Shown in pieces: positions 33,901-43,489 of a stretch of DNA of 64,000 bases (positions are counted from its first letter, which is position 1; each line of letters starts with the position of its first letter). Position numbers and translations under genes: made by a program. The notes under the pieces are model-generated. The model was not told the origin of the DNA. It did no database searches and worked only from the letters and a program-made list of their open reading frames with translations. The DNA comes from Lactarius indigo (taxonomy: Eukaryota > Basidiomycota > Agaricomycetes > Russulales > Russulaceae), in contig JAFKAC010000087.1 in NCBI GenBank assembly GCA_025766275.1, positions 1 through 64,000 of the forward strand. The letters are read 5' to 3'.

Positions 33901-34890
33901 CTATTGCGAGCAATTCTAGATCATAAATATCGTAATTTCGTTCCGCTTCGGAAAGCATGGCCGAATAGTAGCCTATGGGATGTCGCTTTCTGTCAGCTTT
34001 CTTTTGTAGTAGTATGGCTCCCACTGCGTATCCCGAGGCATCAACTTCTAGCTCAAATGGGTCTTGGAGGACTGGGTGCGCCAGTACTGGTTCTTCTGTG
34101 ACAAGGCTCTTTAGCCTGTTGAATGCCTTGTCTTCTTCCTCCGTCCACCGCCATTCTTCATCTTTCCGTGTCAGTTTGGTGAGTGGTTTTGCGTGGGTTG
34201 CAAAGCTGCGTATGAAGAGTCGGTAAAAGTTGCAGAAGCCGAGGAAGGATCTGACGTCTTTGACCTTCGTCGGTGTTGGCCAATCCTTGATTCCCTGAAC
34301 TTTTACAGGGTCCATTCGGGTTACCCCCCTTTCAAGGATTACCCCCAGGTAATCCATACACGGCTGATGAAACAGGCATTTTTCCAATTTGAAGTAAAGG
34401 TCATGGTCCTGCACGATGCGCAAGACGTCCCGGACTGCCGCGACATGGGCTGTCAAATCGTGATCGAAGTGAGTGGCGATCCCGATGTCATCCATGTAAA
34501 CACGTATCGTGGTGCCCAATCGGTCGTGCTTTGCTATGGTGTCGCGGTAGATGTGGTTCATCATTGCCTGGAAGGTTGCGAGGGAGTTAGTGAGGCCGAA
34601 GAACATGACTGTCGGCTCAAAAAGGCCGAATTTGGTTTTGAAAGCCACTTTCTCTTGATCACCATCATGAATTCATATGTTATTATAGCCCCAGCGGATG
34701 TCAAGTTTCGTGTAAATGTGGGCATTGCTGAGGTCAAGAATAAGGTCTTGAATGAGCGGAAGCGGATATTGATTGCAGATGGTGTGAGAATTGATCACCC
34801 GATAGTCCTGTACCGGGCGTAGCTTCCCGTCCTTCTTTTTAATGAAGAAAAAGGAGGATGTGTACGGGGAAATGGAGGGGTGTAAGTACC

Positions 34891-35224
34891 TGTCATGAAC
34901 CTATAACCCGGTCATGACTCAAGGGGCGCTTAGGACCGGTCCGCGTCGGCCCGGTCTTATGTAATCACCTTCCTAAAGGGGAATTCCGAATCGGAGTTTG
35001 AAATCTGTTCTCAAACGGTCACATGATCAGTCACGTGATCAGTCACGTCTCTCAAGTCACGTGTTGTGTACACGTGTACTAATCAACAGTTGATTGTTGA
35101 TCAATCAACGAAGATAATCAACCAAGTCACCATCCCTCGGGAATTCCCGCACTAACTGTGGAATCACGCCATCTTTACGCAAGATTGTGCCATTGACTGC
35201 GGCGCAGTCGTTCTATGTTTAAAC
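34891..35224 (+). repeat. 5' LTR of element D, left part
   Basis: This U3 part is rich in palindromes: TCACGTGA (35031-35038), other CACGTG boxes and a perfect 8-bp-arm inverted repeat around GTTGATTG/CAATCAAC. It is cut at TAAAC by element E. Confidence 0.92.
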
Positions 35225-35792
35225 TGTTACGATTTTCTTGGACTCGTTTCTTTCCTTGTCACTATTTCCTTCCCACATTATACGAGCCCTGTACGATTAC
35301 GCGGACGTTACGATTACCCGGTTTCTATCACGCGCCTTGCTTATCGACGTTCTCTTTTGATAAAGCTTGACATGTGCCAGTTTCCGACTCGTTCCCTCTC
35401 ACGCGCGGCCCCGCGTGATTCTCCTTTGTTCTTAGTATATCCTTGCTTTGTTCCCTTTATGTTCGTTCCTTTCTTCCCCGACTTGGCGATGGCGCCATCT
35501 GTTTGCGATGGCCATACAGTGCGATTTCTATTTAACTCTAGTTATACCTAGCTTGTACGGTAGACTAGACTTCTTGTGTAATACTACACTCGTCTTCGCA
35601 AAGTCTCCTTGCTCCCCGATCCTCGTTTTCGCTAGGCCTTCGAGTCTTAGCCTTCCTCTACAGTCCAAGTGACGTGCGTCCTTGTGGCTCTTGTGCATCA
35701 TCTATACTGAAGTCGAGCCTTTGAGCTTTGACTACCGGACAACAGACTGACTTAGTACAGGTCGTACTCAACGCCCCTGTAGTGGCGTTACA
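35225..35792 (+). repeat. 5' LTR of element E (568 bp)
   Basis: It has TGTTACG...GTTACA ends. TATTTAA lies at 35529; the predicted mRNA start AGACTAGACTT is at 35562-35572, 33 bp on. Confidence 0.95.
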
Positions 35793-35805
35793 TTAAGTCT
35801 AGTCT
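35562..35805 (+). promoter_or_regulatory. Self-priming pair of element E (primer 35562-35572, PBS 35795-35805)
   Basis: AGACTAGACTT is complementary over 11 nt to AAGTCTAGTCT, which begins 2 nt after the LTR. The sequence is unrelated to that of A or C, so the pairing itself, not common descent of one sequence, is conserved. Confidence 0.8.
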
Positions 35806-35810
35806 CCACA

Positions 35811-37475
35811 GTGGCTCTCACCAGCCGAAGCCGAACACAGTTCGTCAAAGAGTATCTGGAGCGGCATCCTTACGACGACCTAAGACCTTCCATCAAAGGA
35901 ACCGCCCTCTGGAGGAATACCCCACACGACGAAGGGTACTACGTTTACGACCCTGACAAACTCACATACGAACCAATCGAATACATTGAAGATCAACACA
36001 TCTGGGCCTACGTCGCCTACTCCGACTCAAAGCACTCCTGGTATTCCTACAAACCCGTCCCGGCACACCTAGGCCTAGGACCAGGAAAAGGACAAATCAG
36101 CGCCATCGAGGCTGATTCCGATATCGAAGAACCATCTTCCGAACCAGATCTAGACAACCCAACACTCACGCCTACCATCCAACGACCTGTGGACTTCGCA
36201 TCATATGCCAATATGTCCACCACCCAACTCTCCACCACCCTCACCTCCTCGCAGCCAACCGCAGGGTCCTCGACAACGAATCCTGCAAACAGTGGAGGAC
36301 ATCTTGTGGGAGGAAGTATGTCGACAAGCGGAGGAGGCACTGCGGGAGGCGCAGGAAGCCATCATGGAGGCGGTGCGCCTGGAGGTGGAGGCGGTGCGCC
36401 TGGAGGTGGAGGCGGTGCGCCTGGAGGCGGAGGCGGCGCGCCTGGAGGTGGAGGCGGCGGAGCAGCAGCAGGTCCCGCTGCTGGAGGACCCCCCCCACCA
36501 AACGGACGACTCGGAGGGAACCCCCCACCAGAATTCACTGGGGACCGAGAAGCCAGCAGAGCGTTCCTAAACGCCTTCGCACTCTACCGAGGAATGAACC
36601 CGAATGTCCAACAATTGACTCTTCCTTATTCACGTGCAATGACCCTCCTCTCGTATATCCGAGGGCCATTAGTAGACGACTGGGTCGAAGAACAGATCCA
36701 GTGGCTAGCCGACCAACTGGCAGGAGGAGTAGCCATGAACGCCGAAAACTTATGGAACACTATCGAAACAAGATTCATCCAGGCGTACACCGACACTACC
36801 CAACAACAAAAAGCCCGCCACGCCATTCAAAATTTACGAATGGACAAAGAAGACATTGACACCTACATAGCCAAGTTCTCTAACTTGGCCAACAAGGCAG
36901 GGTACAACAAGGACGAAGCCACTACCCTAGAAATCTTCCAGAAAGGCCTCCCGAATGCGCTAGTCATAAATGCAATCAAGTTTCATCACCCCGTAGACTG
37001 GGACGATTGGAAAACGGCGGTCACGCTTCAGCAGGCGGAATATCTCCTCCTCAAGGACAGGCTCACTAAAGGAAGAACGGACAAGAAAGGAGGAGCCTCC
37101 CGCGACCAGTGGCTGAACGCCCTCAATAAAACCAGGGACCCAAATGCAATGGATGTCAGCCGAACTCGCGCCAGAGCAGCAATGACGGAGGACGAAAAGA
37201 AGCTACTCCAAAAAGAAGGAAGATGCTTCCGATGCCGAGGGCAAGGACATATTTCCAGGTTCTGCCCTCAAAAGACCACCACTACCGCCAAAACAGCAGG
37301 AACGAACGACCCCACTCCAACCACCGCCACGATCTCTATGACCGCATCACGTCCCCTTTCCAACGAGGAACAAGCCGACGCCCAAGTAGCTGCCCTATTC
37401 GCTCAGACCCCCGAAGTACGAGAGCTAATGGTGGATAAACTCTTCGGACAAAAGAAGGATTTTCTGAACGCTTGA
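35811..37475 (+). CDS. Gag of chromovirus E (554 aa)
   Basis: It starts at GTG 35811-35813; the frame is open upstream into the LTR but holds no ATG, and the first in-frame ATG would remove about 130 residues. Parts are an N-terminal domain related to that of A and C (about 1-110), a Gly-rich linker encoded by short tandem repeats (about 165-225), gag core (about 245-430) and a CCHC knuckle (CFRCRGQGHISRFC, about 472-485). The end overlaps pol at GGATTTT (37457-37463). Confidence 0.9.
   Translation: MALTSRSRTQFVKEYLERHPYDDLRPSIKGTALWRNTPHDEGYYVYDPDKLTYEPIEYIEDQHIWAYVAYSDSKHSWYSYKPVPAHLGLGPGKGQISAIEADSDIEEPSSEPDLDNPTLTPTIQRPVDFASYANMSTTQLSTTLTSSQPTAGSSTTNPANSGGHLVGGSMSTSGGGTAGGAGSHHGGGAPGGGGGAPGGGGGAPGGGGGAPGGGGGGAAAGPAAGGPPPPNGRLGGNPPPEFTGDREASRAFLNAFALYRGMNPNVQQLTLPYSRAMTLLSYIRGPLVDDWVEEQIQWLADQLAGGVAMNAENLWNTIETRFIQAYTDTTQQQKARHAIQNLRMDKEDIDTYIAKFSNLANKAGYNKDEATTLEIFQKGLPNALVINAIKFHHPVDWDDWKTAVTLQQAEYLLLKDRLTKGRTDKKGGASRDQWLNALNKTRDPNAMDVSRTRARAAMTEDEKKLLQKEGRCFRCRGQGHISRFCPQKTTTTAKTAGTNDPTPTTATISMTASRPLSNEEQADAQVAALFAQTPEVRELMVDKLFGQKKDFLNA
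36355..36470 (+). repeat. In-frame GGA/GGC-rich minisatellite in gag E
   Basis: An 18-21 bp unit resembling GGTGCGCCTGGAGGTGGAGGC repeats about five times and encodes a (GGGGAP)n linker. Elements A, C and F have a Pro/Gly-rich linker at the same place. Confidence 0.75.
37457..37463 (+). promoter_or_regulatory. Probable -1 frameshift site of element E (GGATTTT)
   Basis: Gag reads GAT-TTT-CTG and stops at TGA 37473-37475; pol is in -1 and open across this site. Confidence 0.7.
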
Positions 37476-40400
37476 ACCCGGCGGCCTGGGCTAGAGCATT
37501 AAAACTTAGCGTGTACAATAGCAGATTTCGATCCATGCGAATTCCAGTACTTTTCAAATCTGCTCACGCGACGGCCGAACGAAATGTTTTGGTAGATTCA
37601 GGCGCAACAGACAACTTCATCAGCGCAAACCTCTTGAAGCGACTCAAAATAGCCTGGCTACCTACCGAACGTTCCATCAAGATATGGAACGTAGACGGAA
37701 CCCACAATCAAGGAGGAGAGATCACATCTTTCACCGACCTCACTGTTAAGACCGGAGGAAAGACCCAAAACCTTCGATTCCTTATCACGGATCTAGGAAA
37801 CGACGAAGTTATACTAGGATACCCCTGGTTTACGGCTTTCGAACCCAAGTTCCATTGGCGAGACGCCACACTCGATGAAGAGTTCCAACCAGTGGTCATC
37901 ACCAGTCTGCATCTGTCCGACGAAGCCATGCCTCTTGAAGCAACCATTAAGGCATTGGAGACGTATCAACTGGACGAATCAGCCTGGGAACAACTACAAG
38001 GAGAGGACGAACCTTCAATCCGGCTGCGAAAGACGACAACAGCATCGGAGCTGGCGCAGCAAGAAGCGGCCAAAAGACCTCAGAAAACCTTCGAAGAGAT
38101 GGTTCCGGAAGAATATCGGAGACATCAGAAAGTCTTCAGCGAAGAAGCGTCTCAGCGCTTTCCCCCTTCACGCCCATGGGATCACGCCATCGATCTAGTC
38201 CCAACCGCCCCTGAAACAATGGATTGCAAAGTATACCCACTCACAATCCCGGAGAACGAAAAGCTAACGGAATTCGTAACTGAACACTTGGAAAAGAAGT
38301 ATATCCAACCATCCAAGTCCCCTTACGCATCCCCCTTCTTTTTCATCAAAAAGAAGGACGGGAAACTACGCCCGGTACAGGACTACCGCCGCCTCAACGA
38401 ACTAACCGTAAAAAATCACTATCCACTCCCCCTAATCCCCGAACTTATCGACAAAATCCGAGAAGCAAGACTTTATTCGAAACTTGATATTCGATGGGGA
38501 TACAATAACGTTCGAATCAAACAAGGGGATGAATGGAAGGCGGCGTTCAAAACGAATCAGGGATTATTCGAACCGCGAGTCATGTTTTTTGGCCTCACTA
38601 ACTCCCCAAGCACCTTCCAAACTATGATGGACACTATCTTCAGGGAGTTGGTGTTGACGGGAGAAGTGATCGTCTATATGGACGATATCCTAATCGCGAC
38701 CGCGGACAACCATACCCACCACAGAACGGTGTTACACCAAGTCCTGGACCTCTGTGACAAACATGACCTATACATCAAACCAGAGAAATGCGTATTTGAA
38801 GTCTATGAAGTGGAGTACCTGGGGCTAATCATCGGGCACGGACAACTGCGAATGGACCCAATCAAAGTACAGGGAGTCCGAGAATGGAAGGCACCGACGT
38901 CACTTAAAGAAGTACGAGCCTTTTTAGGATTCTGCAATTTTTACCGACGGTTTATACGGGGATTCTCCACAATTGCGAGGCCCCTCCACGACCTTACGAA
39001 GAAAGACATCCCCTGGGAATGGACGGAAGCTAGACAAAAAGCCTTCGACACCATCAAAGAACGAATCAGTTCGGAACCGGTTTTACTATTCCCGAAGCTA
39101 GACCAACCCTTCGAAATCGAAGTCGACGCTTCAAGTTATGCTCTAGGGGCCGTCTTAAACCAGAAGGGAGAAGACAATAGAATGCATCCGGTCGCATTCT
39201 ATTCCGAGTCCCTATCAGAAGCCGAACGCAACTACGACATTTACGATAGGGAGCTATTAGCAATCGTTAAGGCATTACGCACTTGGCGAACATACCTCGT
39301 GGGATCCCCCCATTTAATAACAATTCATACAGACCACGCCAACCTGCAATACTGGAAAGAACCCAGGAAAATCAGTCGACGAGTAGCGCGAGAGTTCCAA
39401 GAACTATCGGAGTATAACTTCATACTCAAACATATCCCTGGTACCAAGAATACACAAGCAGACTCCCTATCAAGAAGGCCTGACTATGATGACGGCACCA
39501 GTGACAACGATCACGTTACCGTACTCCCGGACGACGTATTTCTCAAAGTCACCCAAACGTCCATGCATGACATGGACATATGGACTCAAATTGCACAAAA
39601 TATGGACGAAGCGACACTCCTCCCGTGGATCGAACCCCACAACCTAAAAAAACACAATGGGCTGTGGTGGAAGGGCGATGCTCTTGTTGTTGTGGGAAAC
39701 AACGAACTTAAACGGGGGGTGATTACCTTTTTCCACGATACCCCAAGCGCAGGACACCCAGGAATCGCAAACACTCTAGAGCTACTACGACGCGACTTCT
39801 GGTGGCCCAACATGCGCAAAGACGTGGAAGCCTACGTTAAGGGGTGTGCAACATGCCAAAGCAACAAAATCAATCATCACCGACAGAAGCCCCACTTATT
39901 CCCCATTACCACCGAACCATCAGCCGAACCATTTGAAGTGGTAGCTATGGATTTCATAGTCAAACTCCCGATATCAAAAGGGTTCGACTCGATCCTTACC
40001 GTCACAGACCATGACTGCTCGAAAGCAGCAATATTCATACCGTGTAACGAAACTATAACGTCGGAAGGCGTGGCAAAACTCTATCTCCGACATGTCTACC
40101 CCCATTACGGCCTACCCCGAAGGATCATATCCGACCGAGATCCAAGATTCGCATCTATGTTCATGCGACAACTGTGCAAAACGCTGGGGATACAGCAAAA
40201 CGTATCATCAGCGTATCACCCGCAAACGGACGGTCAATCAGAACGAACAAACCAATGGCTAGAACAATACCTGCGACATTGGTGTAACGTGCAACAAGAT
40301 AACTGGGCGGAACTTCTACCCATGGCACAGTTCGCTCATAATTCCTGGAGAAATGCCACCACCAAGCACTCCCCCTTCTCTCTCATTATGGGGTGGGAAC

Positions 40401-41005
40401 CACGAACTGTGTGGACACCAAAACCATCGCATAGCCCCGCGGTGGATCAAAGATTGGAAGAATTGCAGATACTCCGACAACACGCACAAGATAGTATCAA
40501 ACACGCGCAACACCTTATGGCCCAACGAGGAAAAACAGGGTTCACACCTTATCAGCAAGGGGACCAGGTATGGCTAGAGGGGACTAATCTCCGTACCTTC
40601 TACCCCACAAGCAAATTAGCCCCGAAGCGGTACGGACCCTTTAACATTGTCAGGGTTCTATCAGATGTTTCATACGAACTGGAACTTCCGGCATCATGGA
40701 AAATACACCCAGTATTCCATGCGAACCTTCTGACGCCATACAAGGAAACGGAGATGCACGGCGCAAACTACACCCGACCCCCGCCGGACCTTATCGATGG
40801 AGAAGAGGAGTATGAGGTGGAGCAGATTGAAGACGCCCAGGAACGAGGAAGAGGGCGCAAACTCCACTACCTAGTAAAGTGGAAGGGATTCCCACCAAGC
40901 GATAACACGTGGGAACCCGCAACGAACATGACCCACGCTACAGACGTCATCAAAGACTTCTACCAACGATACCCGACCGCCAAGGGGGCTGGACGAACGA
41001 TATAA
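37460..41005 (+). CDS. Pol polyprotein of chromovirus E (about 1180 aa)
   Basis: The order is protease (LVDSGATDNF, near 37592), reverse transcriptase (YMDDIL, near 38675), RNase H (VDASSYALGAV, near 39121), integrase zinc site (39750-39860), AMDFIV / ISDRDPRF / ERTNQWLEQYL catalytic region (39945-40270), GPY/F module (near 40620) and chromodomain (40800-40960; YLVKWKGFPPSDNTWEPA). It has no ATG start and must be made by -1 frameshifting. It is intact and ends 39 nt before ORF3. Confidence 0.95.
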   Translation, partial: FSERLNPAAWARALKLSVYNSRFRSMRIPVLFKSAHATAERNVLVDSGATDNFISANLLKRLKIAWLPTERSIKIWNVDGTHNQGGEITSFTDLTVKTGGKTQNLRFLITDLGNDEVILGYPWFTAFEPKFHWRDATLDEEFQPVVITSLHLSDEAMPLEATIKALETYQLDESAWEQLQGEDEPSIRLRKTTTASELAQQEAAKRPQKTFEEMVPEEYRRHQKVFSEEASQRFPPSRPWDHAIDLVPTAPETMDCKVYPLTIPENEKLTEFVTEHLEKKYIQPSKSPYASPFFFIKKKDGKLRPVQDYRRLNELTVKNHYPLPLIPELIDKIREARLYSKLDIRWGYNNVRIKQGDEWKAAFKTNQGLFEPRVMFFGLTNSPSTFQTMMDTIFRELVLTGEVIVYMDDILIATADNHTHHRTVLHQVLDLCDKHDLYIKPEKCVFEVYEVEYLGLIIGHGQLRMDPIKVQGVREWKAPTSLKEVRAFLGFCNFYRRFIRGFSTIARPLHDLTKKDIPWEWTEARQKAFDTIKERISSEPVLLFPKLDQPFEIEVDASSYALGAVLNQKGEDNRMHPVAFYSESLSEAERNYDIYDRELLAIVKALRTWRTYLVGSPHLITIHTDHANLQYWKEPRKISRRVAREFQELSEYNFILKHIPGTKNTQADSLSRRPDYDDGTSDNDHVTVLPDDVFLKVTQTSMHDMDIWTQIAQNMDEATLLPWIEPHNLKKHNGLWWKGDALVVVGNNELKRGVITFFHDTPSAGHPGIANTLELLRRDFWWPNMRKDVEAYVKGCATCQSNKINHHRQKPHLFPITTEPSAEPFEVVAMDFIVKLPISKGFDSILTVTDHDCSKAAIFIPCNETITSEGVAKLYLRHVYPHYGLPRRIISDRDPRFASMFMRQLCKTLGIQQNVSSAYHPQTDGQSERTNQWLEQYLRHWCNVQQDNWAELLPMAQFAHNSWRNATTKHSPFSLIMGWEPRTVWTPKPSHSPAVDQRLEELQILRQHAQDSIKHAQHLMAQRGKTGFTPYQQGDQVWLEGTNLRTFYPTSKLAPKRYGPFNIVRVLSDVSYELELPASWKIHPVFHANLLTPYKETEMHGANYTRPPPDLIDGEEEYEVEQIEDAQERGRGRKLHYLVKWKGFPPSDNTWEPATNMTHATDVIKDFYQRYPTAKGAGRTI

Positions 41006-41044
41006 AGACCCCCTTTTCGTATCCCCGTACCCCTCAGCCCAATA

Positions 41045-42493
41045 ATGACCGACACCCCAGTATCCGACACCACCCTCGTCAACATCCTCAGCAACCCCCA
41101 ACTCGAAGCCGCCCTCGAACGAGGGATTGTTACCATCAATCTCACCGATATCCCCCGTCTGTCACCACCACCGTCCCCCCAGCATGTTACCATCATCGCC
41201 CCCATTCCCATCGAACGAGAACCCGGGGAACTTACCCCGTCAACACCGGAGGAAGGGCAATACTCCCCGACTCCACCCCCTCAGCAACAGTCGACGCCCC
41301 CACCTGAACCACGACCTCAATCACCACCATCCTCCCCAGCATCCACACCACCCCCACCTTTAGAACCATTCACCCCGGTTCGCGTCCATACCCCCATCGA
41401 CTACGACCGACCCGACTCCCCTCCTAACGATACAGACGACCCCGGTGCCCCATTCTTTCCAAATACCCCTGGCACCCCCAAGTACTACCCACTACAGATC
41501 CCGCTACCAGACGGTGGATCTAACCCAGCGAAGTACATCTACTATCGCAAGGGATTCACCGAGGTAGTGGGGACGATGGGTATGGGACAACCCCATTACG
41601 GAGAGGAAGTCTACCTCTCATCACTTAGGCCGAACGTCTCGGCACCACCCTTCACAGCGGAACAATTGCAGTTCTTTGACCCCCATGACATCCGCGCCTG
41701 CGCTCTGGACGAAACACTTATAGAGCTCAACTCACCTCGTCTCACGGCCGAGATCACTAGGCTGAGGACAGGACTCTCGGCGCTCAAAGAACTCGACGAG
41801 AAGTGCGAGAAGCTGGAGGAGGATGCACGAAAACTGCGAGCGGAACGACTCACGGTTGACTTGATGCTAGCCAGCACCAAGAGGCGCCTTCAGTACGCAG
41901 GAGCGCTAGCTACCATCGGCAACGAATACGCGCGTATGACGGCCCTACCAGCCCCACTCCGCCACTCCCGTTACGCCATCCCATTTTCCCCACGACGTGG
42001 AGGACCATTGGAGTTCCCCCGTCTCACAGACAAACCCCACCGCCGACGCTGCTATCACTGCAATAGCCCCCACCACATCGTACGCGACTGCCCCACCAGA
42101 CCACGACCTGCCTGCCGGCACTGCCAAAGTCAGGAACACCAATCCCATCGGTGTATATTCCGCCGTGCAGGTATGGTCGAAGAAGTGATCACGACCTATC
42201 AGGCAGATGAACGCATACGGCAAGCAGTGGCTACAGAGGCCACCACCTCCTTTACTGTCCCCGAACCACCAACGATCGCAGCCCACACTCAAGGGAGGTG
42301 GTGCGGACGGTGCTTCCGCACTGATGCCAACCACGACGAGATTCGATGCCCACAGTATGAAATGTGTCGCAAGTGTGGCAAACGTGGCCCCTTTCTTTTC
42401 CTCAAAACGCACTACTGCCGACTCGACATTTCTCCGTGGCCAGAGAATAACCTCGATGCCGATATCTACGACCTCATCGATCCGGAGTCCTGA
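41045..42493 (+). CDS. Element E ORF3: post-pol protein with zinc knuckles (482 aa)
   Basis: An ATG at 41045 opens a separate ORF after pol. The N-terminal ~135 residues are proline-rich. Residues about 136-285 resemble the C-terminal extension fused to Pol in A and C (shared pattern: a GxPHYGxxxY block, then LRP, then a region ending SxRLTAEITRLR or SLTAEVTRYR), followed by a coiled-coil-like stretch. Two canonical CCHC knuckles (CYHCNSPHHIVRDC about 336, CRHCQSQEHQSHRC about 356) and two variant Cys/His clusters (about 419-455) follow. It has no membrane segments, so it is not envelope-like. The role is unknown; nucleic-acid binding is inferred from the knuckles. Confidence 0.8.
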   Translation: MTDTPVSDTTLVNILSNPQLEAALERGIVTINLTDIPRLSPPPSPQHVTIIAPIPIEREPGELTPSTPEEGQYSPTPPPQQQSTPPPEPRPQSPPSSPASTPPPPLEPFTPVRVHTPIDYDRPDSPPNDTDDPGAPFFPNTPGTPKYYPLQIPLPDGGSNPAKYIYYRKGFTEVVGTMGMGQPHYGEEVYLSSLRPNVSAPPFTAEQLQFFDPHDIRACALDETLIELNSPRLTAEITRLRTGLSALKELDEKCEKLEEDARKLRAERLTVDLMLASTKRRLQYAGALATIGNEYARMTALPAPLRHSRYAIPFSPRRGGPLEFPRLTDKPHRRRCYHCNSPHHIVRDCPTRPRPACRHCQSQEHQSHRCIFRRAGMVEEVITTYQADERIRQAVATEATTSFTVPEPPTIAAHTQGRWCGRCFRTDANHDEIRCPQYEMCRKCGKRGPFLFLKTHYCRLDISPWPENNLDADIYDLIDPES

Positions 42494-42527
42494 AGTCGAG
42501 GCGTCTTCAGACCAAGACGGGGGGTAA

Positions 42528-43095
42528 TGTTACGATTTTCTTGGACTCGTTTCTTTCCTTGTCACTATTTCCTTCCCACATTATACGAGCCCTGTACGAT
42601 TACGCGGACGTTACGATTACCCGGTTTCTATCACGCGCCTTGCTTATCGACGTTCTCTTTTGATAAAGCTTGACATGTGCCAGTTTCCGACTCGTTCCCT
42701 CTCACGCGCGGCCCCGCGTGATTCTCCTTTGTTCTTAGTATATCCTTGCTTTGTTCCCTTTATGTTCGTTCCTTTCTTCCCCGACTTGGCGATGGCGCCA
42801 TCTGTTTGCGATGGCCATACAGTGCGATTTCTATTTAACTCTAGTTATACCTAGCTTGTACGGTAGACTAGACTTCTTGTGTAATACTACACTCGTCTTC
42901 GCAAAGTCTCCTTGCTCCCCGATCCTCGTTTTCGCTAGGCCTTCGAGTCTTAGCCTTCCTCTACAGTCCAAGTGACGTGCGTCCTTGTGGCTCTTGTGCA
43001 TCATCTATACTGAAGTCGAGCCTTTGAGCTTTGACTACCGGACAACAGACTGACTTAGTACAGGTCGTACTCAACGCCCCTGTAGTGGCGTTACA
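42528..43095 (+). repeat. 3' LTR of element E (568 bp)
   Basis: I see no difference from 35225-35792. It is preceded by the polypurine tract AGACGGGGGGTAA. Confidence 0.95.
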
Positions 43096-43100
43096 TAAAC

Positions 43101-43448
43101 CCCTTCTGATTGGACTCTATTGTTAGATGTCTCTAGAATGTTCCATTGCGCAGTACTGTGCAGCACCCGTGGACGGGCCCTAAGCCTGCCCTAAACCTAC
43201 GCACAGACCACCCCCTGTAGTATATAAGCTGGTGCAATTCTATGGACAGTCCCTCAGACTGTCCACTTGTGACATCCTCCCTCTTGCCTCACAGCTCCTT
43301 CGAAGTGCCCCGCTCATCGCGCGCCACTACCTCTCTACTGAGCCAAGAGCGAATCTTGTGTTCTTCTGTCATCTCTTCTCCACACCCTCTCAGCCCCCAG
43401 TCTCTGCCTACGTCGTGACCCCCTGTCGAGTGACAGTGAGTCATCACA
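43101..43448 (+). repeat. 5' LTR of element D, right part
   Basis: It continues the LTR after the E insertion (second TAAAC at 43096-43100). It holds a TATATAA box at 43221 and a hairpin GGACAGT/ACTGTCC; the predicted mRNA start is at 43256. Confidence 0.92.
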
Positions 43449-43460
43449 CTTGGACAGTCT
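43256..43460 (+). promoter_or_regulatory. Self-priming pair of element D (primer 43256-43265, PBS 43451-43460)
   Basis: AGACTGTCCA, 35 bp after the TATA start, is complementary over 10 nt to TGGACAGTCT, which begins 2 nt after the LTR end. Confidence 0.72.
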
Positions 43461-43489
43461 AACCAATAGACTGACTCCGGGCTGCCCCA

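Larger units (their letters stand above)
35225..43095 (+). mobile_element. Chromovirus E (Ty3/gypsy), intact, with a third ORF
   Basis: Two 568-bp LTRs that look identical are flanked by TAAAC (35220-35224 and 43096-43100) inside the 5' LTR of element D. Gag, pol and ORF3 are all open, and PBS and polypurine tract are present. It is the youngest layer of a four-deep nest and possibly competent. Confidence 0.95.

Noticed and set aside
36205..36570. Alternative-frame proteins with EAVRLEV-type repeats over the gag E minisatellite
   Set aside because: They are products of the GGA/GGC-rich repeat read out of frame; the gag frame explains the sequence.
41045..42493. Envelope gene in the env position of element E
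   Set aside because: There is no signal peptide, transmembrane helix or glycosylation-rich ectodomain; the zinc knuckles and coiled coil point elsewhere.
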